A DNA stretch of 64,000 bases. Source: Sulfitobacter mediterraneus (GTDB taxonomy: Bacteria; Pseudomonadota; Alphaproteobacteria; Rhodobacterales; Rhodobacteraceae). The notes beneath the pieces were generated by a model. It did no database searches. It was not told the origin of the DNA and saw only the letters and a list, made by a program, of their open reading frames with translations. The translations under genes were made by a program, and so were the position numbers. Where the stretch lies: NCBI RefSeq assembly GCF_016801775.1, contig NZ_CP069004.1, forward strand, positions 2,914,001-2,978,000. The letters are read 5' to 3'. Each line of letters begins with the position of its first letter. Position 1 is the first letter of the stretch. Positions 55,036 through 64,000 of this stretch are shown here, in pieces.

Positions 55036-55710
55036 ATGAACCGCAGAAATATGATCCTTGGCGCCTTGGCCGTTGTGGGAGTGGGCGGCTGGTATCTGAC
55101 CAGCAATCCGCGCAGTGGGTCCACCCCCGTGAACCCGCTGGCCAATGCCGCAAATGCGCAAACCAGTGGCGATGTGGACACATCTAGCGTGCCGGACATG
55201 GTGCTGGGCAACCCGGATGCGGCTGTGACCATCACGGAATATGCCTCCTTCACCTGCCCGCATTGCGCGGCCTTCCACGAAGGTACGTTCAAGAAGCTCA
55301 AGGCAGACTATATCGACACCGGCAAGATCAAATTTGTCTACCGCGAGGTCTATTTTGACCGTCCGGGTATCTGGGCGTCTTTGATCGCCCGTTGCGGCGG
55401 CGAGGAAAAGTTCTTTGGCATTGTCGATCTGATCTACAAGAGCCAGTCCACCTGGGCCCGCGCGGGTGATCCCGCCGCGATTGTGGAAGAGCTGCGCAAA
55501 ATCGGGCGCCTGGCCGGATTGGACAGCGACACCATCGAAGCCTGCCTGCAGGACGGCAAACAGGCCGAGACACTCTACGCGTGGTATCAGGAAAATGGCA
55601 AAGCCGATGATATCGACAGCACGCCCAGCTTTATCATAAATGGGACCAAGTACAGCAACATGGCCTATGACAAGCTCAAAGACATCATTGAAACAGAGCT
55701 GGCCGGCTAA
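55036..55710 (+). CDS. DsbA family thiol oxidoreductase
   Basis: A 224-residue exported protein with an N-terminal anchor or signal (RRNMILGALAVVGVGGWYL). The thioredoxin fold has the CPHC active site in YASFTCPHCAAFHEG (about residues 68-82), the cis-Pro region STPSFIINGTKYS near the C-terminus. It should oxidise or isomerise disulfides in the periplasm. It follows the DUF721 gene and its stop shares one base with the next gene start. Confidence 0.93.
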   Translation: MNRRNMILGALAVVGVGGWYLTSNPRSGSTPVNPLANAANAQTSGDVDTSSVPDMVLGNPDAAVTITEYASFTCPHCAAFHEGTFKKLKADYIDTGKIKFVYREVYFDRPGIWASLIARCGGEEKFFGIVDLIYKSQSTWARAGDPAAIVEELRKIGRLAGLDSDTIEACLQDGKQAETLYAWYQENGKADDIDSTPSFIINGTKYSNMAYDKLKDIIETELAG

Positions 55711-56822
55711 TGACCGCACCGCTTCAAGGGCTGAAGGTTGTTGAACTGGCCCGCGTTCTGGCTGGCCCCTGGGCCGGTCAGACGCTGTCTGACCTTGGGT
55801 GCGATGTGATCAAGGTCGAAAGCCCCGCTGGCGATGACACCCGCCAATGGGGCCCGCCCTTCGTCACCCGTGATGAGGATGTCAGCGCAGGGTATTTCCA
55901 TTCGGCCAACCGCGGAAAGGCTTCTGTCACCGCAGATTTTCGCACCGCGGAAGGGCAGGCGAAGGTCAGGGAGTTGCTGCGCGATGCGGACATTCTGATC
56001 GAGAATTTCAAGACCGGCGGATTGGCCAAATATGGCCTCGACTATGACAGCCTGAAGGATGAATTTCCGGGGCTGATCTATTGCTCCATCACCGGCTTTG
56101 GCCACACCGGCCCCTATGCGCACCGCGCAGGCTATGATTTTATCATACAAGGCATGTCCGGACTGATGTCGATCACCGGAGAGCCGGACCGCCAGCCGCA
56201 GAAATCCGGGATGGCGATCACCGATATCTTCACGGGGATCTATGCCACGACCGCGATCCTTGCGGCAGTGCATCAGCGCAGTCAGACCGGCAAAGGCCAG
56301 CATATCGACATGGCATTGCTTGATTGTGCCGTGGCGATCATGGGCAATCAGGCGATGAACTACATGCTGACCGGCAATGCGCCGGGGCGTATGGGCAACG
56401 CCCATCCCAATCTGACCCCCTATGAAGTCTTTGAAAGCAGTGACGGCCACCTGATCATCGCAACGGGCAATGACGGTCAGTTTCAACGTCTTTGCCGGTT
56501 GCTGGGGCTTGAGGATCTGGCAACCTCGCCGGATTACACCAAGAATGCCGACCGCGTGGCGAACCGGCCAGAGATGATCCGGCGCTTGAATGAAGCCACG
56601 TCAAAGCGCAGTCGCGATGATCTGCTGGCCGATTGCGAGGCGCATAATGTGCCGGCCGGGCCGATCAATGATCTGTCCGATGTGATGGCCGATCCGCAAG
56701 TGGTGGCACGGGGTATGCAGATAGAACTGGACGGCGTGCCGGGGTTGCGATCCCCGTTTACCTTTTCAGGGGCAGATCTGGCGCTCCACCGTCCGGCGCC
56801 GAAACTGGGCGAGGACGACTGA
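55710..56822 (+). CDS. CaiB/BaiF family CoA-transferase
   Basis: A 370-residue class III CoA-transferase. The N-terminal ELARVLAGPWAGQTLSDLGC and DTRQWGPPFV are typical, followed by LIENFKTGGLAKYGLDY with the catalytic Asp region further on in GQHIDMALLDCAVAI. It moves CoA between acyl groups; the substrate pair is unknown. The start is one base into the DsbA stop, so they are probably translated together. Confidence 0.94.
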   Translation: MTAPLQGLKVVELARVLAGPWAGQTLSDLGCDVIKVESPAGDDTRQWGPPFVTRDEDVSAGYFHSANRGKASVTADFRTAEGQAKVRELLRDADILIENFKTGGLAKYGLDYDSLKDEFPGLIYCSITGFGHTGPYAHRAGYDFIIQGMSGLMSITGEPDRQPQKSGMAITDIFTGIYATTAILAAVHQRSQTGKGQHIDMALLDCAVAIMGNQAMNYMLTGNAPGRMGNAHPNLTPYEVFESSDGHLIIATGNDGQFQRLCRLLGLEDLATSPDYTKNADRVANRPEMIRRLNEATSKRSRDDLLADCEAHNVPAGPINDLSDVMADPQVVARGMQIELDGVPGLRSPFTFSGADLALHRPAPKLGEDD

Positions 56823-56846
56823 TCCGGATACGTCAGATTTTCCGAA

Positions 56847-57839
56847 CTACGCAGGCTTGGGCAGTTGGTCCAACGCTTTGAACAAGGCGTTGCCCTCTGG
56901 AAGGGACAACCGCACCGGCAATGTAATCACCTTGCTGCGAAAATTCGCGGGCAGGCGCACCGCATCTTTCTCTGTCGTCACCAGCTGTGCGCCTCTGGCC
57001 TTTGCATCCGCCTCCAGCCGGGTCATCAGCGCAGGCGTCAAAGGCTGATGATCATCCAGCGCCTCGGCATGCACGATCTGTGCGCCAAGGCCCCGCAGGG
57101 TGGCAAAAAACTTCTCCGGATGGCCGATCCCGGCAAAGGCCAGCGCCTTGGTGTCCGTCCAATCCATGCCGGTTTGCAAAGGTGCAAGTGCGGCCTGTAC
57201 TTGCGGCAGTGCATTGGGCAACGCGGCGGTATCAAACTCTGACTGCGCGGCCGCATCCCCAATCGACAACAGCAGATCAGCCCGCGCCAACCCAACGGCC
57301 GCAGGTTCGCGCAGTGGCCCGGCAGGCAAGCACAAGCCGTTGCCAAACCCCTTGGCCGCATCCACCACCACCACGCTCAGATCGTAATGCAGCGCCGGAT
57401 TTTGAAAGCCGTCGTCCAGTACAATAACACTCGCGCCTGCCTCCTGCGCCGCCCGCGCCCCGGCGGCGCGATCCTTGGCCACCCAAACTTCAGCAAAGGC
57501 GGACAAGAGCAACGGTTCATCCCCGACATCCACCGCCCTGTGCCGCGCGGGATCAACCTGCACGGGCCCTTCCAACGTGCCACCATACCCGCGCGAAACG
57601 ATATGCGGTTCGTGGAACAACCCGCGCAAGTGTTCCACCACGGCCATAACTGTCGGGGTTTTGCCTGTGCCGCCTGCATTGATATTTCCAATACAGATTA
57701 CCGGAATGTCCAAACGCTCACGCGCGCCCTGTGCCAATCTGCGGGCCGTCGCCATCGCATAAAGGGCACCCAAGGGGCGCAGCAGCTGCGCCCGAAGATC
57801 CGGTTTGGGTTTGTGCCAAAAATCCGGTGCTCGGGTCAT
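56847..57839 (-). CDS. lpxK: Tetraacyldisaccharide 4'-kinase
   Basis: A 330-residue lipid A kinase that phosphorylates the 4' position of the disaccharide precursor at the inner membrane. Walker A is [18 protein letters not shown] (about 49-66), followed by [13 protein letters not shown], and [17 protein letters not shown]. The ATG 57839 ([13 protein letters not shown]) is chosen; the frame stays open to 57926. Its start overlaps the waaA stop (57836). Confidence 0.96.
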   Translation of the reverse strand: MTRAPDFWHKPKPDLRAQLLRPLGALYAMATARRLAQGARERLDIPVICIGNINAGGTGKTPTVMAVVEHLRGLFHEPHIVSRGYGGTLEGPVQVDPARHRAVDVGDEPLLLSAFAEVWVAKDRAAGARAAQEAGASVIVLDDGFQNPALHYDLSVVVVDAAKGFGNGLCLPAGPLREPAAVGLARADLLLSIGDAAAQSEFDTAALPNALPQVQAALAPLQTGMDWTDTKALAFAGIGHPEKFFATLRGLGAQIVHAEALDDHQPLTPALMTRLEADAKARGAQLVTTEKDAVRLPANFRSKVITLPVRLSLPEGNALFKALDQLPKPA

Positions 57840-59068
57840 TTGCCTGCCTCTCTTGTGTCCAGAATATCCTGGATCAGGTCGGTAATCTTGTCCGTCACTG
57901 CCGCGCCTTTGCTGATCACATCCCAACCGGCATGGGCCATCGCGGCAGCCTGATCGGGGGCAATCAGCCGGGACACAGCTGTGCCCAAAGCGTCGGCATC
58001 ATTCACGATCCGCGCCGCACCCGCCGCCGCCAGCCGCGTGTAGGATGGCATGAAGTGGCGGACCTTTGGCCCATAAAGCACCGCAGAGCCAAGCGCCGCA
58101 GCATCAAATGGATCGCAACCGCCTTCGCCCGCAATCAGAGACGATCCAAGAAATGAGACAGGGGCAATGCGGAAAAACAGCCCCAAATCGTGGGTGTCAT
58201 CGGCAATCAATACTTGCGTGGACTCATCGGGAAAACCGTCATTTCCCCAATTGAGCACTGAAAAATCCCGTTCGGCGGCCAGCGCCGCAGCGGGGTCTGC
58301 ACCTTCCGGCGTGGCGGGGTGCAAGATCAGCAACAGCCGGTGTGACAGCCGCATCGCCTTGCGATGGGCTGACAGAACAACCGGCACTTCCTTTGGCAAA
58401 ACCTGCGCGGCGAACCAAACCGGGCGTCCGCCAATGGCTGCTGACAATTCCGACAAATCGGACTCCACATGGGGCAAGGCCTGCCCGCCGGCGAGCAGCG
58501 GATCGGTCAGGTCAATTTGATCGCGCGGCTGGCCCAGTTGCACCAAACGCCGCCGCGCCGGTTCGGTGCGTGCCATCACGGCGACAAATTTCGACAAAAG
58601 CTGCCCTGTCAGATCCGGCAACCACCGGTCCCGTCGCCCGTCAAAACCGCGCGTGTCCGCATCGACCAAGATCATCGGGCAATGCCGTTCGGCTGCCTCC
58701 AGAATGAGATTTGGCCGCAACGCGCCCCAGGCCCAAACACAGGCATCAGGCCGCCAATGATCCAGAAATGCGGCAACTGCGGCGGGGTGTTCACTGGGTG
58801 CAGGCGTTTGGATGATTGTGACATCAGGACGCTGTTGCAGGGGCGGCGGCGCAGCATCGTCATCGGGAAGCGTGATCAGAACTTGCAGGCCAATCCGTGC
58901 GCCGCACATCCGCAAGGCCAAATCCTGAAGCGCGATAACATTGCCCGGTTCGGCGGCATGCAACCAAAGCAGTTCCCCCTTCGGCCGCGGGGCAAACGGC
59001 TCTTTCGTTTGTGCCTCTGCCCGACGGGCCAAGGCCCGATAGGCGGTCAGCCCAAGTGACCGCGCCAT
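57836..59068 (-). CDS. waaA: 3-deoxy-D-manno-octulosonic acid transferase
   Basis: A 410-residue Kdo transferase of the GT-B fold. The N-terminal domain has [21 protein letters not shown] and [13 protein letters not shown], and the C-terminal domain has [21 protein letters not shown] and [21 protein letters not shown] with the nucleotide-binding region. It adds Kdo to lipid IVA. The canonical HxAS(V)GE near the N-terminus is changed to LHAAEPGN, which is seen in the Rhodobacteraceae branch. It overlaps lpxK. Confidence 0.92.
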   Translation of the reverse strand: MARSLGLTAYRALARRAEAQTKEPFAPRPKGELLWLHAAEPGNVIALQDLALRMCGARIGLQVLITLPDDDAAPPPLQQRPDVTIIQTPAPSEHPAAVAAFLDHWRPDACVWAWGALRPNLILEAAERHCPMILVDADTRGFDGRRDRWLPDLTGQLLSKFVAVMARTEPARRRLVQLGQPRDQIDLTDPLLAGGQALPHVESDLSELSAAIGGRPVWFAAQVLPKEVPVVLSAHRKAMRLSHRLLLILHPATPEGADPAAALAAERDFSVLNWGNDGFPDESTQVLIADDTHDLGLFFRIAPVSFLGSSLIAGEGGCDPFDAAALGSAVLYGPKVRHFMPSYTRLAAAGAARIVNDADALGTAVSRLIAPDQAAAMAHAGWDVISKGAAVTDKITDLIQDILDTREAGK

Positions 59069-59074
59069 CGGTAA

Positions 59075-59317
59075 TTAGCCCAGTTCTTCGGTGGAGGAGG
59101 CCGCCGCTTCTTCGTCGCGCAGCCGGTGCAGGTGCGCGATGAAATAGCGCATATGTGCATTGTCCACCGTACGCTGTGCCTCGTTTTTCCAAGCATCATA
59201 AGCGGTGGCGTAGTCGGGGAAAATTCCAACGATGTGGAGGTCATCGACATTCTTAAAGACGTTTTCGCTGGGGTTCACCAGTTCACCGCCAAAAACCAGA
59301 TGCAGACGCTGTGCCAT
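59075..59317 (-). CDS. DUF4170 domain-containing protein
   Basis: An 80-residue soluble protein. The start at 59317 (MAQRLHLVFGGEL) is supported by the family N-terminus. Conserved parts are VNPSENVFKNVDDLHIVGIF and YATAYDAWKNEAQRTVDNAH. It is always found near waaA and lpxK in this family of bacteria; its role is unknown. It lies 6 bp from the waaA start. Confidence 0.92.
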   Translation of the reverse strand: MAQRLHLVFGGELVNPSENVFKNVDDLHIVGIFPDYATAYDAWKNEAQRTVDNAHMRYFIAHLHRLRDEEAAASSTEELG

Positions 59318-59369
59318 AATGCTTCCTTTGATGGATGTAGATTGATCTCTGCCTATCAGATGCGGGGCC

Positions 59370-60146
59370 TCACGCAAGGGCGTCGATCAGAGCAATTTGA
59401 GAGGGCGCACCGCCTGCCACCACGCCATTGAGCCGCGGATCAGGGTTGTTGAAGCGCAGCGGCTGGCCGGTTTGGTCAGAGCAGACACCACCCGCTTCGG
59501 CCACGATCAGCGCCCCTGCGGCAATGTCCCATTCCCAACTGCGCCGCAGCGTGAGCATTGCATCAAACCGCCCCTGTGCCACCAGCGCCAGCCGGTAAGC
59601 CAGGGATGGGCGGTAGTTGCGGGTAAACTCCGGCGTGGCCCCGCCGCGCCAAAACCCGCTGTGCAACGCGGGTTTGGCGGCCAGAACTGTGGATTTTTCC
59701 AGACTGGATTGTTTGGTGGCGCGGATCGGCTGACCATTGAGATATGCCCCTCCCCCCAGAGATGCAGAGTAGAGCTTGTTTCGCAGTGGCAGGTAGACCA
59801 CGGCTGCAGTCACCACGCCCTGCTCCGCCACGGCAATGGCATGGGCCCAGGTGCTGGACCCCTCCATGAAACTGCGGGTGCCATCAATGGGATCGACGAT
59901 GAAAACGCGGTCTTGGGTCAAACGGTCTGTGTTGTCTTCGGTTTCTTCGGACAGCCAGCCATAGTCGGGTCGCGCCTGCCGTAGATTGGTCAGCAACAGA
60001 TCATTGACCGCCAGATCGGCCTCTGTCACCGGGCCTGCATTGCCGGGTTTGTCCCAGCGCAGCGCAGTTTTCCCGGCAAAGCTGGTGGCGACACGCCCCG
60101 CCATGCGGGCCGCATCAATCAATAGGGGCAGATCACGCGCCGGCAA
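59370..60146 (-). CDS. CysQ/inositol monophosphatase family phosphatase
   Basis: A 258-residue lithium-sensitive-type phosphatase. Metal-binding motifs are LSEETEDN, VDPIDGTRSFMEG and the C-terminal WEWDIAAGALIVAEAGG. It may cut 3'-phosphoadenosine 5'-phosphate (CysQ-like) or inositol phosphates; these cannot be told apart here. Its start overlaps the pmbA stop by 14 bp. Confidence 0.92.
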   Translation of the reverse strand: MPARDLPLLIDAARMAGRVATSFAGKTALRWDKPGNAGPVTEADLAVNDLLLTNLRQARPDYGWLSEETEDNTDRLTQDRVFIVDPIDGTRSFMEGSSTWAHAIAVAEQGVVTAAVVYLPLRNKLYSASLGGGAYLNGQPIRATKQSSLEKSTVLAAKPALHSGFWRGGATPEFTRNYRPSLAYRLALVAQGRFDAMLTLRRSWEWDIAAGALIVAEAGGVCSDQTGQPLRFNNPDPRLNGVVAGGAPSQIALIDALA

Positions 60147-61479
60147 GGGTCATTCCCGGCACCAAAAGCGATGGCACGACACGGCTCAGATGCGTGCGGG
60201 CGTCATTGGCAGGCCGCATATTGCGCAGCATATCGCGCAGATTGCCCGCAATTGTGCATTCATTGATCGTATGGGTGATCTCTCCGTTCTCGACCCAATG
60301 GCCAGCGGCCCCGCGCGAATAATCGCCCGTGTTGGGGTTGATCGTGCTGCCGATCATCGAGGTCACCAAGAGCCCTGTGCCCATCTCGCGGATCAGATCA
60401 TCGCGGCTTTCTGTGCCTTGGGTCAGCTCGATATTCCAGTTGGAAGGCGACGGCCCCGATGATGTGCCGCGCGCGGCATTTCCGGTTGGAGCGAGGCCCA
60501 GCTTGCGGGCCGTGGCCAGATCCAGCGTCCAGCCTTGCAAAACCCCGTTCTCCACAATCATACGCCGCGCTGTTGGCAGGCCTTCACCGTCGAAGGGGCG
60601 TGATCCACTGGCGCGGGGGCGGTGTGGATCTTCGATCAGGGACAGATGGTCGGGCAAAACGGCCTCTCCCATCGCGTCACGCAGGAACGATGCGCCACGT
60701 GAAATGGACGAGCCGTTGATCGCGCCAAGTAAATGGCCAATCAAACCAGAGGAAACCCGTTCATCAAACAGCACCGGAAAGGCGCCTGTGGGTGGTTTGC
60801 GGGCGTCCAGCCGCGCCACAGCCCGTTCCCCTGCGGTTTTGCCGATATCATCGGGTGCGCGCATGTCGGACTGAAAGATCCGGCCATCACCATCATAGTC
60901 GCGTTCCATGGAGGTGCCGCTTCCGGCGATGGCGACACAGGATAACCCGCGATCTGTGCGGCTGTAGCCGGCGTCAAATCCATTGCTGGTGGCAAAATGT
61001 GTGACATGGGCGGCATAACCGGCGCTGGCGGATTGCACTTGGCTGACACCTTTGACGGCCAGTGCCGCGGCTTCGGCCCTTGCGGCATCATCTTGCAGGG
61101 CCTGCGGTGATGGCTCCGCGGAGGGATCGACCAGCTCCAACGCGTCAATGTTCCAATGGGTCGCAAGCTGATCGGCGTCCGCCAGCCCGGAATAGGGATC
61201 TTCGGGCGCCTCCTTGGCCATGGCAACGGCCCGTTCGGCCATCTCTTCAATGGTGCGCGACGAGGTGTCAGAGGCGGAGACAATTGCGGACCTCTGCCCG
61301 ACAAACACCCGCAGTCCGATATCAATGCCTTCGGATCGCTCTGCCTGTTCCAGCACTCCCGCCCGCACATCAACTGAAACGGATGTCGCCCGGATCGCCT
61401 TGGCATCGGCGCTGTCTGCACCGGCTGATCTTGCTGCCTGCAACAGGGATTTGGTCAGCGCATCAAGAGGCTGGGACAT
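60133..61479 (-). CDS. pmbA: TldE/PmbA metalloprotease subunit
   Basis: A 448-residue PmbA (TldE). Typical parts are VDVRAGVLEQAERSEGIDIGLRVFVG, FPVLFDERVSSGLIGHLLG and GLLVTSMIGSTINPNTGDYSRGAAG. TldD and TldE form a heterodimeric protease that degrades unfolded peptides and processes microcin B17. The tldD partner is not in this window. The gene overlaps the phosphatase gene downstream. Confidence 0.95.
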   Translation of the reverse strand: MSQPLDALTKSLLQAARSAGADSADAKAIRATSVSVDVRAGVLEQAERSEGIDIGLRVFVGQRSAIVSASDTSSRTIEEMAERAVAMAKEAPEDPYSGLADADQLATHWNIDALELVDPSAEPSPQALQDDAARAEAAALAVKGVSQVQSASAGYAAHVTHFATSNGFDAGYSRTDRGLSCVAIAGSGTSMERDYDGDGRIFQSDMRAPDDIGKTAGERAVARLDARKPPTGAFPVLFDERVSSGLIGHLLGAINGSSISRGASFLRDAMGEAVLPDHLSLIEDPHRPRASGSRPFDGEGLPTARRMIVENGVLQGWTLDLATARKLGLAPTGNAARGTSSGPSPSNWNIELTQGTESRDDLIREMGTGLLVTSMIGSTINPNTGDYSRGAAGHWVENGEITHTINECTIAGNLRDMLRNMRPANDARTHLSRVVPSLLVPGMTLAGA

Positions 61480-61513
61480 AATTCACTCCGGCTTGGGTCG
61501 GAAAGACAGGTAA

Positions 61514-61543
61514 CCCTCCCCATCCGGCAGGACAAGGGGAGGG
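61514..61543. other. GC-rich stem-loop between DUF2125 gene and pmbA
   Basis: CCCTCCCC pairs with GGGGAGGG around 14 bases in the 107-bp gap between the two minus-strand genes. No T-tract follows on either strand, so it is at best a weak terminator or attenuator. Confidence 0.3.
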
Positions 61544-61586
61544 GCAAAGAGTGGCGGTCAGGGACCAACCGCGTGCTTGGAATAGG

Positions 61587-63116
61587 TTACTTTATCCGCT
61601 GCCCATTGGCGAGGATCTGGCCATCCTCGGTAAAGTCGATCTTGGACTTCAACTGATCAGGACCGCCTGCTGGCACAGTGATCATCCCCATCATCATTCG
61701 TGGCATCATCGCTTGATCCGCCGGGATCAGACCCATGGATACCAGCTTGTCGATCAAACCATTGGCCCCATCAAGAGTAAAGGAAATGCTGCCCACAGGC
61801 TTTGGGAAACCGGGTAGGGTGGTCTTGTCGGCATTGTCGAGTGCCACCTGACCGTCCGCTTCGAACTTGGCGCCAACAGCGTCCAGCAGCAGTTTATTGA
61901 TCGTGACCGCTTCCACCTCGCCCGGAACATCCGCGCCCATGTTTTCGGCGACCTTGGGGTCAAGGTAATCAACCAGAAGCTTGGCCTTGCCGGCCAGATC
62001 AATGACCAAAGTGGCCGGATCACGGGGCAGTTGGCCTGCCGGATCAAAGATGCCCCAGATCAGGTCGGACATCTGGAAGTCACCCATGGTGAGGCCAAAG
62101 GCGAAATCCTGCGGATCGTCGGATTTGCTGACCGGGATGGCGAGGTTAAAGGCGCTTTGCGCCATGCTCAGCTCAATCGGGAAGGGCAGGTCGGCCACGT
62201 TCATCGTGACCTGTAAATTGGTTTGCCCGCCGCCATAGCTGACCCCATCCGCGCCCAGATCAACGCTCAACCGGCTGCCCTGTGACGAGGTGTTCAGGGA
62301 CATATCGCCGTTCACCGGATCGGTCACCTGCATCGCGGTTGCGCTGGATCCGGCGTTGAACGCGCCGGTGATCTCAAAGCCGGCTTTGATCATCGCAGAT
62401 GTGTCAGAGGCCTTTTCCAGCAACAGCGGGATTGCCCCTTCCGCAGACATCTCAAGATTTTGCAGATTGCCATTCAGGCTGACTTGATTGCCCTCTTGGG
62501 GGTTGTCGACAAACAGATCATAGGTAATCCCGGCCACGCTGCCGGATTGTTGATAATCCCTCAAATCACCAATTGTCATGCTGGTGTTGCTGACCAGACC
62601 GGTGCCGGTGACATCAAAGCGCGCGGTTTCCGGCCCGATCACATCACCGTCTGCTTCCAACTGCTGAAGCTTGAGGCCGAAGGTGTCGGCGGAATAGGCA
62701 TAGTTCATTTTTTCCGGGGTGCCGCTGACGATCATGGAATGGCCGGTCTGGATGTAATCCATCGACAGTTTGAACGCCGAGGAGGAGCTGCCATCGGTCC
62801 CGGTCATGACCATTGGCAGGGTCTCGGGCATAACCACCGCAACCGACCCGTCACCTTGCCCAACGAAAACAATCGTGCCCATCGACATGGTCATCGACCC
62901 GGCCTGATCGGGCATCTCAAAACCCAGTTGAATGTCACTGACGGTCAGGTTGTTGCCGCTCGCGCTTTGCTGGCCCTGAACGCTGTACCCCATCCCTTCC
63001 ATGTATTGTTGCCAATCACCCCAAACCTGCGCCGGTGTGAGATCGGCCAACGCGGCCTGGGACAGGAAAACCAATGGAACGGCGAAGCAAAACGAAGAGG
63101 TCGAAAAGCGGGACAT
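61587..63116 (-). CDS. DUF2125 domain-containing exported protein
   Basis: A 509-residue exported protein with a signal peptide (FCFAVPLVFLSQAALA). It is made of long amphipathic beta-strands with many Ser, Gly and Asp residues, with the DUF2125 region (about 300-480; VTMNVADLPFPIELSMAQSA, FGLTMGDFQMSDLIWGIFD). The late MGLIPADQAMMPRMMMGMI is Met-rich. The ATG at 63116 is chosen over that at 63158 because it begins the signal peptide. The fold resembles asmA-like envelope proteins, but the role is unknown. Confidence 0.9.
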   Translation of the reverse strand: MSRFSTSSFCFAVPLVFLSQAALADLTPAQVWGDWQQYMEGMGYSVQGQQSASGNNLTVSDIQLGFEMPDQAGSMTMSMGTIVFVGQGDGSVAVVMPETLPMVMTGTDGSSSSAFKLSMDYIQTGHSMIVSGTPEKMNYAYSADTFGLKLQQLEADGDVIGPETARFDVTGTGLVSNTSMTIGDLRDYQQSGSVAGITYDLFVDNPQEGNQVSLNGNLQNLEMSAEGAIPLLLEKASDTSAMIKAGFEITGAFNAGSSATAMQVTDPVNGDMSLNTSSQGSRLSVDLGADGVSYGGGQTNLQVTMNVADLPFPIELSMAQSAFNLAIPVSKSDDPQDFAFGLTMGDFQMSDLIWGIFDPAGQLPRDPATLVIDLAGKAKLLVDYLDPKVAENMGADVPGEVEAVTINKLLLDAVGAKFEADGQVALDNADKTTLPGFPKPVGSISFTLDGANGLIDKLVSMGLIPADQAMMPRMMMGMITVPAGGPDQLKSKIDFTEDGQILANGQRIK

Positions 63117-63274
63117 AGACAAATCCTTTGTGGCAAATTTCGCGTCAAGGTCGTGCAAACCCCCGGCAGGGTCAAGCCGCGGCAGGGGCAGGGGGCTGGA
63201 CCCTCGGTTAGGGGAAGACTACCACATGGGGCAATCAGGTTGCAAAACCCAGACACCACACAAAGGAACACGTT

Positions 63275-64000
63275 ATGGACATGACCGGAAAAACCGTAAT
63301 GATCACCGGCGCCAGCCGCGGCATTGGCGAAGCGGCTGCGCGGGTCTTTGCCGATGCGGGCGCAAATGTCGCGCTCTTGGCCCGTTCGCAGGAAGCGATT
63401 GCACAAATAGCAGGCGAAATTGGCAAACAGGCCATCGCGATTCCCTGCAACGTGGCGCGGTTCGGCGAGATGTCATCGGCGGTGGAAACCACGGTGCAAG
63501 CCTTCGGCAGCCTGGACGTTCTGATCAATAACGCGGGCGCGATTGAACCGATCTCCCGCTTGGCTGAGGCGGATCCAGACGGCTGGGGCATGAACATCGA
63601 CGTCAATCTCAAGGGTGTGTTCAACGGCATCCGCGCGGCGCTTCCGGTGATGAAAGACGCTGGCGGCGGTTCGGTGCTGACCATTTCATCCGGCGCGGCG
63701 CACGGTGCCATCGAAGGTTGGAGCCATTATTGCTCTGGCAAGGCGGCGGTGAACATGTTGAACCGCTGTCTGCATCTCGAAGAAGCCGAAGCCGGCATCC
63801 GTGCCATTGGCCTGTCGCCGGGCACAGTGGCGACGCAGATGCAGCGCGAGATCAAGCAAAGCGGCATCAACCCGGTCAGCAAACTGAATTGGGAGGATCA
63901 CATCCCCGCCGAATGGCCCGCCCGCACCCTGCTGTGGATGTGCAGTGCTGAGGCGGATCGTTTCAAAGGCGACGAAATATCCCTGCGCGATGAGGGCGTG
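63275..64000 (+). CDS. SDR family NAD(P)-dependent oxidoreductase (partial, C-terminus outside window)
   Basis: The first 242 residues of a short-chain dehydrogenase run off the window. The coenzyme motif VMITGASRGIGEAAA, the NNAG motif in LDVLINNAGAIEP, the catalytic Ser in LTISSGAAHGA and the Tyr-x3-Lys motif YCSGKAAV are all present. The family catalyses NAD(P)-linked reduction of carbonyl compounds; the substrate is unknown. An alternative ATG occurs at 63281. It is divergent from the DUF2125 gene. Confidence 0.93.
   Translation, partial: MDMTGKTVMITGASRGIGEAAARVFADAGANVALLARSQEAIAQIAGEIGKQAIAIPCNVARFGEMSSAVETTVQAFGSLDVLINNAGAIEPISRLAEADPDGWGMNIDVNLKGVFNGIRAALPVMKDAGGGSVLTISSGAAHGAIEGWSHYCSGKAAVNMLNRCLHLEEAEAGIRAIGLSPGTVATQMQREIKQSGINPVSKLNWEDHIPAEWPARTLLWMCSAEADRFKGDEISLRDEGV

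Noticed and set aside
54604..55719. A 371-codon minus-strand frame over the DUF721 and DsbA-like genes
   Set aside because: Antisense to two real genes; no recognisable domain.

Overview
The window is chromosomal DNA from an alphaproteobacterium of the family Rhodobacteraceae, most likely the marine Roseobacter group. The evidence is high GC with GC-rich third positions, families typical of this group (DUF6478, DUF4170, DUF2125, DUF1285, DUF2794, zf-CHCC), a CcrM-type GANTC methyltransferase, an MbfA iron exporter preceded by an Irr-type palindrome, and the lpxK-waaA-DUF4170-cysQ-pmbA gene order. I cannot name a genus. I found no tRNA, rRNA, CRISPR array, insertion sequence, integrase or phage gene. 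Coding density is very high. The longest stretch without a gene is about 227 bp (10684-10910), and many neighbouring genes overlap by ATGA.

Layout. 1-5232 (minus): MoxR AAA ATPase, DUF58, BatA/DUF4159 membrane protein and a fourth membrane protein cut by the window edge. 5302-6872 (plus): DUF1285, a hydroxypyruvate isomerase-like protein and DUF2798. 6869-10683 (minus): GST, DNA polymerase I and a CHCC zinc-finger protein. 10911-14892 (plus): gpmI, an EnvC-like murein hydrolase activator and CtpA, closed by a clear terminator. 14955-18204 (minus): ECF sigma/anti-sigma pair, a Rhodobacteraceae-specific pair including DUF6478, and a lipoprotein. 18185-19951 (minus): ilvD. 20126-26711 (plus): a 1033-residue ABC exporter-like protein with a degenerate nucleotide-binding domain and a cyclic-nucleotide-binding domain, a CPBP intramembrane protease, accD, folC and a small membrane protein. 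26690-34564: ZapE, GFA, MFS, ornithine cyclodeaminase, HAD, YaiI, FghA, AEC transporter and MbfA. 34706-35565 (plus): TetR regulator plus an I78 peptidase-inhibitor lipoprotein. 35559-37309 (minus): paaK and paaI. 37427-40389: DUF2794, NlpC/P60, M17 aminopeptidase and a small Hpt-like protein. 40533-42500 (plus): beta-carbonic anhydrase, SbtA bicarbonate permease and an SbtB-like PII protein. 42501-47300 (minus): DUF4139, asd, MFS and HpcH/HpaI aldolase. 47410-49059: a membrane-anchored winged-helix protein with a small secreted partner, and a basic Cys protein. 49211-51029 (plus): rnhB and ccrM. 51128-54421 (minus): GFA, a lone receiver domain, AlkB and mutY. 54505-56822 (plus): DciA-like DUF721, a DsbA-family protein and a CoA-transferase. 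56847-63116 (minus): lipid A/Kdo genes lpxK and waaA, DUF4170, cysQ-like, pmbA and DUF2125. 63275-64000 (plus): a truncated SDR gene.

Most of this is ordinary housekeeping DNA (replication and repair, cell envelope, glycolysis, branched-chain amino acid, fatty acid and folate synthesis). Four places deserve a second look. The first is the ABC-like protein with no recognisable ATPase motif, fused to a cNMP domain and translationally coupled to a CPBP protease. The second is the carbonic anhydrase-SbtA-SbtB bicarbonate module in what looks like a heterotroph. The third is a membrane-anchored OmpR-type winged-helix protein in inverted topology, overlapping a gene for a small secreted protein. 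The fourth is the regulatory region between mbfA and the TetR/I78 pair, which holds an almost perfect Irr-type palindrome.
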